DNA of 64,000 bases from an uncultured Ruminococcus sp. (lineage in GTDB: Bacteria; Bacillota; Clostridia; Oscillospirales; Acutalibacteraceae): NCBI GenBank assembly GCA_902785555.1, contig CACZZB010000012.1, positions 1 to 64,000 on the forward strand, read 5' to 3'. Below the pieces are notes generated by a model. It ran no database searches. It saw only the letters and a list, made by a program, of their open reading frames with translations, and was not told where the DNA came from. The stretch's first letter is position 1. Each line of letters starts with the position of its first letter. Positions 50,033 through 58,900 of the stretch are shown one piece after another. The translations under genes were made by a program, and so were the position numbers.

Positions 50033-51391
50033 TCAGAACTTTCTGTATTTCTTAACGGGTCTCTGATTTTTCTTTTTACGGTTATACAAAGCTGCAAGTA
50101 TCATATAAACCAGAAAAAATCCAACTATTACGACAACCGTTATCATAAACCACAATGATGTGACCATCTTTTGAAGAAAATCAAAGGCGATAAGAAGTTC
50201 GCTTCTTTCAACAGTTTCGGATGCTATCAAATCAACAGTTCCCAACTTTTGATTTGCATAGCTCAATGTCACCGTACCGATTTTGTCACCGGCTTTTACG
50301 GGTGCTTCTATGCTCTCGGGCAAATCATATACCCTGTCAATGCTCGACATCTGTATATCATCGGGCAATATAGTTGAATATGTCTCGGCAGGCGAAAGCT
50401 GTAAGCTGTCCTTGTTCCATGCAAACCTGAGGTCTACTTCTTTGACAAGGTCGTTCTTATCTATAACGGTTTTTATTTTAAGATTGTCAAAAGCCCATTC
50501 ATAAAGATTTTTGGAATCTATCATAGCACCGTTTTCATAATATTCTTCCGTTTCCTCATTCTCATACTTTGCACCGTATGCTACACACAAATATGTATAG
50601 CCGTCTTTTTCGGCAGTCGATACAAGACAGTAGCCCGAATCATTGCCCGTTGAACCCGTTTTTATGCCTTTGGCATACTCATAATAGTATTTTCCGCCCC
50701 TTGTCTGGTCTATCATTGAATTTGTCGTAATAAGATAACGGTCTTCCCCGAGACAGTCCGAGGATGTCATATTGCTTATACTCTCAAATTCAGGCATTTT
50801 CAAGGCATACTTTGTTATCTTAGCCATATCGCTCACGGTCGTATAATGATTCGGGTCATTAAGACCGTGAGGATTTGCAAAATGCGTTGATTTGCAGCCG
50901 AGTTCCTCTGCCTTTGAATTCATCATGTCAACAAATTTCTGTATGCTTCCTCCTCCGATATGGTCGGCAAGCACTATTGCCGCATCATTTCCCGACGGTA
51001 TCATAAGACAGTGCAGAAGCTGATATACACTCAGCTTTTCACCGGCTTCAAGACCTGCTACGGAGCTTCCCGTTCCTTCAAGCAATTTAAGTGTACTTTC
51101 TTTTATCGTCACATAAGTATTCTTCAAATCCTTGACATTTTCGGCAGTTATTATATATGTCATTATCTTGGTCGTAGATGCAGGATATCTCCTTTCATCA
51201 GCCCCCTTTTGATATACGACTATGCCTGTATCAAGATTTTCAAGATACAAGGATTTACATTCCGTTTCAAAGTCAATGTCAAAAGTTTCCGTTTCAAAGT
51301 CAATGTCAAAAGTTGCCGCACAGACATTCACCGACGGAATTACCGCAAATAACATGATTGATGCAATCACGACAGCCAATATTTTTTTCAT
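50033..51391 (-). CDS. D-alanyl-D-alanine carboxypeptidase (DacF/PBP5 type)
   Basis: The 452-residue protein begins with a signal peptide (MKKILAVVIASIMLFAVIPS, cleavage near CAA). The S11 peptidase motifs are ASTTK (SxxK nucleophile), SGN and KTGST. A PBP5-like C-terminal beta domain and a final membrane helix with a basic tail (LYNRKKKNQ) follow. It removes the terminal D-Ala of peptidoglycan stem peptides. Just after the signal the segment TFDIDFETE is present twice from a 24-base tandem duplication (51261-51315). Related enzymes act on vegetative or spore cortex wall. Confidence 0.93.
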   Translation of the reverse strand: MKKILAVVIASIMLFAVIPSVNVCAATFDIDFETETFDIDFETECKSLYLENLDTGIVVYQKGADERRYPASTTKIMTYIITAENVKDLKNTYVTIKESTLKLLEGTGSSVAGLEAGEKLSVYQLLHCLMIPSGNDAAIVLADHIGGGSIQKFVDMMNSKAEELGCKSTHFANPHGLNDPNHYTTVSDMAKITKYALKMPEFESISNMTSSDCLGEDRYLITTNSMIDQTRGGKYYYEYAKGIKTGSTGNDSGYCLVSTAEKDGYTYLCVAYGAKYENEETEEYYENGAMIDSKNLYEWAFDNLKIKTVIDKNDLVKEVDLRFAWNKDSLQLSPAETYSTILPDDIQMSSIDRVYDLPESIEAPVKAGDKIGTVTLSYANQKLGTVDLIASETVERSELLIAFDFLQKMVTSLWFMITVVVIVGFFLVYMILAALYNRKKKNQRPVKKYRKF

Positions 51392-51664
51392 TTGAAAACA
51401 TTTCCCCCTTTTTTCAATAACAATATACTATAATATTTTACATCATACAGTCTGAAAACTCAAATAAAATTCTGACGAATTTTTTTTATATTATCCAAAT
51501 TAATTGTAAAAATCTTATAGTCGCTTGTATTTGATTTCCAATCATCTGTAAAATTACCATCATTAGCCAGTTTTAAGGATAGTTTTTTAGCATTTCTTTA
51601 GATTTTTGACAATATTCTTTTTTTTATTGACGAACCCATATTTTTTATGATATACTATTTGGCA
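51392..51664. promoter_or_regulatory. intergenic region with promoter of the polysaccharide locus
   Basis: This stretch separates divergent dacF and the sugar transferase. A good rightward promoter is TTGACG (51627-51632), 18 bases, TATACT (51651-51656). GGAG follows at 51667-51670. The rest is AT-rich and holds no gene or clear structure. Confidence 0.55.
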
Positions 51665-51678
51665 ATGGAGTTTGTTAG

Positions 51679-52296
51679 TATAAGCAAAAACCGGTTTTCG
51701 ATTTCTTAAAAAGATTATTTGACATAGTAGTATCATCCGTTTGTATAATAATACTGGCTGTTCCATTTCTTATCGTTTCTTTATGTATATTGATAGAAGA
51801 CAGAAAAGCCGGTCCCATATTCGTTCAGGAACGTGTCGGCAAAAACGGCAAGATATTTAAAATATACAAGTTTAGATCAATGTGTGCAGATGCTGAAAAA
51901 AAACTTGCAGATCTCCAGAAATTCAATGAAATGGACGGTCCTGTTTTCAAGATAGAAAATGACCCGAGGATAACAAAAGTCGGAAAGATTATCCGTGCAT
52001 CAAATATTGATGAACTTCCTCAGATATTCAATATATTTCTCGGAAATATGTCTTTTGTGGGTCCAAGACCCGCTTTGCCGAAAGAAGTTGAACAATACAG
52101 ACCCAGCGACAGACTGAGATTACTTGTCGTTCCGGGACTTACCTGCTATTGGCAGGTCACAAAAAACCGCAACAGCGTTTCATTTGATGACTGGATGAAA
52201 TTGGACAGAAAGTACATAATGGAAAGAAACTTATGGGTAGACATGAAACTTATATTCAAAACTTTCTTCTTTCTGTTCAAGAAAAGCGGATGCTGA
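51679..52296 (+). CDS. bacterial sugar transferase (undecaprenyl-phosphate glycosyl-1-phosphate type), start damaged
   Basis: The frame reads YKQKPVFDFLKRLFDIVVSS, a membrane helix (VCIIILAVPFLIVSLCILI), then the transferase core: VQERVGKNGKIFKIYKFRSM, DGPVFKIENDPRITKVGKI, RASNIDELPQIFNIFLGNMS, GPRPALP and the late GLTCYWQV. Such enzymes start surface polysaccharide repeat units on undecaprenyl phosphate. About 205 residues is normal for the single-helix form. No start codon lies where expected: AGTATAAGC would become ATGAAGC with one added G, nine bases after GGAG. Either one base was lost or the gene now starts at the internal TTG (51790), without the membrane helix. Confidence 0.8.
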   Translation, partial: YKQKPVFDFLKRLFDIVVSSVCIIILAVPFLIVSLCILIEDRKAGPIFVQERVGKNGKIFKIYKFRSMCADAEKKLADLQKFNEMDGPVFKIENDPRITKVGKIIRASNIDELPQIFNIFLGNMSFVGPRPALPKEVEQYRPSDRLRLLVVPGLTCYWQVTKNRNSVSFDDWMKLDRKYIMERNLWVDMKLIFKTFFFLFKKSGC

Positions 52297-52305
52297 TTTT
52301 TTTAG

Positions 52306-52347
52306 GCACTGTCGGATTTTTTCGGCAGTGCAATATTTATTTTTTTA
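52306..52347 (+). terminator. terminator after the sugar transferase
   Basis: GCACTG (52306-52311) pairs with CAGTGC (52326-52331), extended by wobble pairs, and AATATTTATTTTTTT follows. It overlaps the leader of the next gene, so part of the transcription may read through. Confidence 0.55.
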
Positions 52348-52360
52348 AGGAGAATCAAAA

Positions 52361-52855
52361 ATGCAGATATTATTTGAAAACAAATATACAAGAACAAAAA
52401 AATTCTTTCGTGAAACTTATTTCTATGACCATTTCCAAAAGCCCTTCAATATTATCCTTATGCTTTTTATGGCAGTCCTGCTTGCACCGAATCTGTTTTT
52501 TGCGGTAATGAGTTCATGGCATAATATTATCAGTGATATCTCGGTCGGTATCGGCATAGCATTTTTTGTAATTTATTTCATTGCATATCCTGTACGAGTA
52601 ATGACAGCCGTAAAAAAAGAAGGCACAGCAGATAAAACATACACTGTTTCTGCAACAGAAAATAAAATTCTCTATCATGCACCGGAACAAATTGAAATTG
52701 AAATAAGCTTTGCCAAAATAAAAAAAGTCCATAAATCCAAAAATTATATCATGCTTATTTCGGAAGATGATTCTGTCTATGCTTTTCAGAAAGACAAGTT
52801 CACAAAAGGAAGCTATGAAGACTTCTTAAAATTCCTTAAATCAAAAAACTTATAA
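52361..52855 (+). CDS. YcxB-like membrane protein
   Basis: The 164-residue protein starts behind AAGGAG. Two membrane helices (FNIILMLFMAVLLAPNLFFA and ISVGIGIAFFVIYFIAYPV) are followed by a cytoplasmic domain with ENKILYHAPEQIEIEISFAK and YIMLISEDDSVYAFQKDKF, the layout of YcxB-like proteins. Function is unknown. It lies after the sugar transferase in the same direction but may have its own transcript. Confidence 0.75.
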   Translation: MQILFENKYTRTKKFFRETYFYDHFQKPFNIILMLFMAVLLAPNLFFAVMSSWHNIISDISVGIGIAFFVIYFIAYPVRVMTAVKKEGTADKTYTVSATENKILYHAPEQIEIEISFAKIKKVHKSKNYIMLISEDDSVYAFQKDKFTKGSYEDFLKFLKSKNL

Positions 52856-52879
52856 AATTCCGTAAAAATATGGAGTGGG

Positions 52880-52925
52880 ATGTGACGGGTTGAAAAATAC
52901 TCCTCACTTCTCACTCCTCATTTTT
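52880..52925. repeat. dispersed CTCACTNCTCA-type repeat after the glycosyltransferase gene
   Basis: ACTCCTCACTTCTCACTCCT followed by CATTTTTTAAC fills the gap between two convergent genes. The units match those at 29590-29632 and 39826-39856. Confidence 0.6.
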
Positions 52926-52935
52926 TAACTTTTTA

Positions 52936-54795
52936 TTACTCCATTCTGAGATACTTCTTCCAGAAAGCCTCTGTTTTAAGTGTCTTTGCGGCTTCCTGAT
53001 ATGACTTCTCTATCTTGTCCTTATTATTCTTATAATATTTCATTACTCTGTTGTGACGCTTTACGAGTTCTCTATAACGCTTCTTGTCACGCTTACGCAA
53101 ATATGCCGTATGGTCAAACGGACTTACTACGAGTATCTCCTTTGCAAGATACTGCTTTGCAGGGTCGTCAAACCAGTCATAGGCTGTGACGGCTATCCTG
53201 TTTTTAAGCATGAAATCAGGCAGTCTGTGACCGTTTCTTGTCTTGTGGTATATTCCCGACTGAAATTTTGTGAGCGGTTTGTCAGCCATTCTGTATATGC
53301 TGTCAAAGTCAACGGGGATATTCGGATATTCTGACGAAACAGGCTTCATAACTTCATTTTTCTTTGCATGAGCTTTCATTATAGCCTCGCCCTGAGGTTC
53401 ATACAAAAATTCGGGACCGTTGCAGAATTCCTCGACCGCATCAAGCAGGAGCTCACAGTTGTTGTATGAAAGACGTTTCAGCTCTTTCCAGAAAAATCCG
53501 TCTATTCTTTCCATAAAGTCGATACCCTTGCATATTCCGCTCATTGCCTGTATTATAAGGCTGTTTCTGTGCACCATGTACAATTCAAGATTGGCATTGA
53601 ATTTATTTGCAAAGCCCTTGTGCCATATACATATACCGTTGAGTGAAAGGAATTCCGCATTGTTTGCAAGACTGAATTCAACATCATCGCCTCTGATGAA
53701 AAGCGGTATCGGAAGATGACTTCTGTCAATTTTCTTTACGGGGATACAGCAGTACCACCAGCCTGCATAGGAATTCTTATGATACTTGAAATCCTCGTCA
53801 TTTTCGAGAACATGATCCCACTGTTCCAGATACATATCATGCTTATTCGGACCGTATGAGCCGTCATCATGGACATATCCGACATCTTCATGCTGTGTGT
53901 CCATTCTTTCATAAAATAGCATTGCTCCGCTGACAAATCTTTCGTCATATTCTTTTTTGACGAGTGCAAGCAAAGAATATGTTCTGATAAAGCTTTCGGG
54001 AAGCACGATAACATCATCATCCATAAGAAGAACGTGTGTCGGGTTATAATCCGTATCATTTATGCTCTCTATCATACCTCTTGTATAACCGCCAGAACCG
54101 CCTACATTCGCATTCGGTGAATAATGAACATATTCGCTTATCATGCTTTCACTGTCAAGGACTTTTCCTCCGTCATTGTCTATTATCCTTACACGGATAT
54201 GGTCTTTTGCAGGTTCATCTGTATAGAAAAGTTCCCTTTCAAGTATTTTTATATTGCTTGTGATATAATCCTCTTTTTTGAAAGTAACTGTTACAATTGA
54301 TATCCTTACATCATTTATATTGGTATCATCAACGATAGTTGACCAATAGCCCGAATACAGGCTGAAATCTTCTCCGTTTTCACTTTCACTGTCATATACG
54401 TCTATCTGAAAACCTACTGTTGTTGCACGGATATTCCTCGGTACAAAAAGGGATATCTCCGTTTTTTCTTTGAGGTCATATTCCTTGGCGGGGTAAAACT
54501 CCTTGAGTATCTCGGCACCGTCATGGTAATGACCGAACATTGTTATCTTGAATTTGCCCTTGCATACGAGATTCAGTTCAATATCTCCTGCATTTGTATA
54601 CTTTCTCCACTTGCCTATCGAAAAGCTGTTAAAATAAGTGAAAAACTCCACAAAATCTCCGGCTTTAAGAGTAAAAGCAGACTGTATTTTATTATACTCG
54701 AACTTATCGCCACGATACATCATTCCAAGATGGTCTTCAAGGTATTTATTGCTTTTAAGAATAATATTTTGCAGTTTAAACTTTATATTGCTCAT
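52936..54795 (-). CDS. GlfT2-like family 2 glycosyltransferase
   Basis: The 619-residue protein has an N-terminal beta-sandwich (residues 1-150), a GT-A catalytic domain (about 160-400) and a helical C-terminus. The nucleotide and metal site is LLMDDDVIVLPESF. The acceptor-side motif is FIRGDDVEFSLAN, followed by WHKGF. This arrangement is that of galactofuranosyltransferase GlfT2 of mycobacteria and related enzymes in Firmicutes polysaccharide loci. A galactofuranose donor is therefore plausible. It is the most downstream gene of a minus-strand cluster with the pyruvyl transferase family genes. Confidence 0.85.
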   Translation of the reverse strand: MSNIKFKLQNIILKSNKYLEDHLGMMYRGDKFEYNKIQSAFTLKAGDFVEFFTYFNSFSIGKWRKYTNAGDIELNLVCKGKFKITMFGHYHDGAEILKEFYPAKEYDLKEKTEISLFVPRNIRATTVGFQIDVYDSESENGEDFSLYSGYWSTIVDDTNINDVRISIVTVTFKKEDYITSNIKILERELFYTDEPAKDHIRVRIIDNDGGKVLDSESMISEYVHYSPNANVGGSGGYTRGMIESINDTDYNPTHVLLMDDDVIVLPESFIRTYSLLALVKKEYDERFVSGAMLFYERMDTQHEDVGYVHDDGSYGPNKHDMYLEQWDHVLENDEDFKYHKNSYAGWWYCCIPVKKIDRSHLPIPLFIRGDDVEFSLANNAEFLSLNGICIWHKGFANKFNANLELYMVHRNSLIIQAMSGICKGIDFMERIDGFFWKELKRLSYNNCELLLDAVEEFCNGPEFLYEPQGEAIMKAHAKKNEVMKPVSSEYPNIPVDFDSIYRMADKPLTKFQSGIYHKTRNGHRLPDFMLKNRIAVTAYDWFDDPAKQYLAKEILVVSPFDHTAYLRKRDKKRYRELVKRHNRVMKYYKNNKDKIEKSYQEAAKTLKTEAFWKKYLRME

Positions 54796-54825
54796 TTCTC
54801 AAATTCCCTCTCAAAATATATTTTT

Positions 54826-55935
54826 TTATAAAAGATAATTTTTAAGCCAGTTTACAGATTCTTCACGCTGTTCGTCAAGCAGTTTATTGACTTTGTTATA
54901 GCGTATCGGCATTCTGAACAAATATTCTTTTACTCTGAAATCGTCTTCTGTAAATATGATTCTTTCATCTATTCCAAGCGAATTGAGCATTGCATAGGCT
55001 CTTATCGTGCCCGGAGCATTTTCCGAGCCTACGAATACAAACGGTTTATTGAACAATACAGCAAGGCTAACTGCACTTACATCATCCGTTATCATAAATT
55101 CAGACTTGATGATATAATATATCCAGTCCTCTATTTTGTTATTGGGTGTACAGTCAAGACCAAGCTTAGCTCTTGATTTATCCCAGTTTCCGAGGTCTGC
55201 AAAATTCCTCATCGGACTTGAAGATTTTTCTGCAATTATCTCATTTCCTCTGAGAACAAGCTGTTTTTTCCTTTCATCACCATTTCTGATATATGAGAAA
55301 ACAAAGCTTTCGGCTGTTTCAACTGTCTTTGCCTCAGCTTTTTCAACGGCTTTTTCAAAGACGCTCTTATCGCACATAAGTATGGGATTCAATACTACTT
55401 TCGGCTCAATACCGAGATTTTGTCCCATTACTTCCGCATCTCTGTAATCTCCTACGGATATTCCATCAAATCTTTTGAGATAGTCTATGCACAGTTTCTT
55501 TTCTTCCCCGTAAGATCCGGTGTAGTCACCGCCGAATCCTGCCGCATAGGAAATTTTCTTCTTACTATCCGAAACATTTTCAAAATAATAATGGAAATTG
55601 GTTTCTTTTCCGCAAAGCTCATAGCTCCACACATCACCCGAGCCTACAATATAAATTTCACTGTCTTTTTCTATCTTCCCGAAATCATCGGAATTGTAAC
55701 AAACAGGTGCTACATTGCAGTTTTTGAATATAAACGAACCTGCCACACTGTCCGGCTCTGTATTTTTATCCCTCATGAATCTGAACGATTTATTCAGTAT
55801 CAATGCGTCATAACCGTTTGCTTCAACAGTCTTTGCAAGTGCAAATGCCGATATGACACTTCCGTAGTCGGGCATGAACCATAATGTATCAAGTGCCGCC
55901 TGTTTTTTAAGACTTTTGTTTTTTTCTTTACTCAT
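54826..55935 (-). CDS. polysaccharide pyruvyl transferase family protein
   Basis: The 369-residue protein has the family layout: LWFMPDYGSVISAFALAKTV at the N-terminus (where the others have a GxNYG motif), YIVGSGDVW, SYAAGFGG, YLKRFDGISVGDY, and a late DDVSAVSLAVLFNKPFVFVG, the C-terminal half-site. The family (PF04230) transfers ketal pyruvate from PEP, or related groups, onto polysaccharide sugars. It is the most diverged of the three genes here: the usual TDSFHGT segment is TDDVSAV. It may therefore be specialised or inactive. Confidence 0.8.
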   Translation of the reverse strand: MSKEKNKSLKKQAALDTLWFMPDYGSVISAFALAKTVEANGYDALILNKSFRFMRDKNTEPDSVAGSFIFKNCNVAPVCYNSDDFGKIEKDSEIYIVGSGDVWSYELCGKETNFHYYFENVSDSKKKISYAAGFGGDYTGSYGEEKKLCIDYLKRFDGISVGDYRDAEVMGQNLGIEPKVVLNPILMCDKSVFEKAVEKAEAKTVETAESFVFSYIRNGDERKKQLVLRGNEIIAEKSSSPMRNFADLGNWDKSRAKLGLDCTPNNKIEDWIYYIIKSEFMITDDVSAVSLAVLFNKPFVFVGSENAPGTIRAYAMLNSLGIDERIIFTEDDFRVKEYLFRMPIRYNKVNKLLDEQREESVNWLKNYLL

Positions 55936-55972
55936 TCTTAAAAATCCCCCTGTAAATCAACGACCATATTTT

Positions 55973-58900
55973 TTATACAAATATTTCAAAGATAACGGGC
56001 TTATCCGTTTCAGCGAAAAATTCCGAAATATTACCGTCAAATTCCTCTTTGTTATGCGAAGAAATATATTTAAATCCGACAGCCTTTGTAAGTGCCTCAA
56101 CGACATCCATTTTATGCGGAATTATATTATTGTCACCGAATTTTTTTACAGCACCTACACCGCCGTCATTCAACAGCATTATATGGACATTCTTTTTTAT
56201 CTCGGAAACACAGATTGCATTTATATCTTTTATAAACTCATTCTCGTCTATTATGAGATAGCTTTCCTTATTGTCAGCCGCAGCCTGTCCCAAAAATGCC
56301 GATATTGCCCCGAATCCGCCATTTGTCTTTGTCGTTGCAAATACCGTTGCACTCGGTTTGAGTGCAAATCTGTTGAGATAATCCATAGACTTGCCCGTAC
56401 CGACATTAATGATTATATCATCAGGCATACCTATGACAAATCTTTCAACAGCGTATAATTTTGAATATCTGCCTGTATGAGGCGGGGCACATTTGTCACA
56501 TTCATCTTTCCATGTACTGTAATATACATTATTATTGACCGAATCGCCTGCAAATCTTACAAATTTTCTGAAGAATGTTCCTACCGAACATTCAAATAAT
56601 CTGAGCGTGTTATGATATATATCAACTATTTCTCCGTTTTCCGATACATTCCAGTGACCTATCGCAACTCCTCTTGACATGAGCTTCTTTAATATTTTAT
56701 CGGAAAAAGAATTCTGTCCTCCGACAGTTATAACAGCGTCAGCCCAAAGATTATCACAGAAATCGCTGTCACTAAGACCGTTTATTACATCATTCGGTAT
56801 CAATGCCTTGTCACAGTTGAGGTTTGATAATGTATCCTTTACGATAACACAATTATATTTATTTGCAAATTCATTTACAGCTTCCTCATCCTGTTTTGAA
56901 AGAGGTCTGTTCTGTCCGTATATAACAAGGATTTTTTTAAGCTGTTTGAGCCTGTCAGCCCTTGCTTTCCATGCGGCATCTCCGCTTATCGTATTTATTT
57001 TGTCTATCGTCCTCTTATTGAGCAGTGTAAGGTCATCATTATTGAATGACTGGTCTATATTGCTCTCGACAGGTATATTTATATGCACGGGACCTCTTGA
57101 ATGATGTTCAAGTTCAAGTATCGCATCACATATATCTCTCCTGAGCTTCCATTCGGAAAATCCATCAAATTCAGTTGTAAGGGTAACACTCTTTTTGACG
57201 GAATCCCCGAAGATATTATCCTGAGATACGGCTGCCCAATCTCCCTGACCCGAACAGTATGAACGGTCAGCGGTCACTGCAAGTATCGGGATATGCTGAA
57301 TTTTAGCTTCTCTGAGAGCCGTCATGCACTGAGCCGCTGATGAACCCGAACCGCAGCAAAGGACAACTCTCCTGTTAAGTCTTTGTGATACACCGAGTGC
57401 ATAGAAGCCTGCACTTCTCTCATCTTCGACAGTATATATCTTAAAGAACGGGTCTGACGAAAAAAGTCTTATCAGATTGATATTTTCCCTGCTCGGAGAT
57501 ATGACAACATTATTTATACCGTAGGTCTTGATATATTCAACTACTTCCTTGCATCTTCTGAAATCGTTTGTAAGCTGTTCATTCTGTTCATCCGAAAGAG
57601 CAATTTTCTTGACAGGTTCCTTCTTCTTTTCAAGGACATTTTTAAGCCAGTTATATGAATCCTCTCTTATCCTGTTCAGCTTCTGATATGGTACTTCATA
57701 GTCACAGCCGTCAAAAAGGTCATATCTTTCATTGATACATTCGGGCGATTCAAAAAGTCTGTATCTCAAATCTATCGGTTCAAGCAGTGACAGAAATCTC
57801 TCTGCACCACGCTTGCTGTTCATCAGCGTTACAAAAGGCTTTTTGAATATTATCGAGAAGATGGTTCCGTGGAAGCTGTCGGTAAATACAGCATTTGCAT
57901 GGCTGTAATACCACATCCATTCATACAGGTCAACATCTCTCTTGACTTCAACATTGCCCCTGCCCGTAAGGTCAAGACGATTTTTATTTGTTTCCCAATT
58001 CTTCGGAGGCTCGTCAAGCATTACTATGACTTTGATATTCTTGTCTATCGAAAGCTGTTCAAGCCTGTGTCCTATATCCTGATTGGGGTCGAGCACATAG
58101 GCTAATATATAAGGCTCTTTTTCCTCAAGTTTTGCCATATCGACAAGAGTGTAATAATCATCAATGTCACACAAAAATGTCGGGTCACATACCTGTACGA
58201 CATCCTTTACGCCAAAGCTGTTTTTACATATATCAAGCGACAGTGCATCTCTTACGGATACTCCGTCAAATCTTCTGAGATTAGCCGAGCTTACTTTCTT
58301 TTCTTCCTCAGTGCCTTTATAAGGCTTTCCGAAAGATGTACCGTAGGCTATCTTCTTTGTATTGTCATCAACAAAACCGAGATAATACATCTGCTTGTAT
58401 GGTCTGCTCAGCCCTACATTCCATAACTGGTCTGAACCCACAAGGAATCCCCTGCACTCTTTATTCAGCTCATACAGCTTGCTCAGACGTTTTTTCTCAC
58501 TTATATTATAAAAAACATTTGCTATATTATACGGATGTGATTTATTCAGGATTATTTCATGGTCGGGCTTCAGCGGATTTTCTATCATCAGAACGGAATA
58601 GCCCATTTTTACTACTGTCTGATGAAGTGCATAATAGGTCGCCATACTTCCGTAGTTTCTGCCGAACCACAATCCTATTATTCCAAGGTCATACTTTTTA
58701 TCTTCATTCGCTATCTCAGGCAACAACGGCTCCACTTCCTTCTTAGGCATTTCGGGAATACCCGCAACTCCTACTTTCTGTTCAACGGGACATGAAAGGG
58801 CATTTTCAAGCCATTCAAGACTTCTTTTTCTCTCATGCTCCATTATCTCCCCGATTCTGTTATAGTCAACGGGCTGTAATATCGTATCATTATTTATCAG

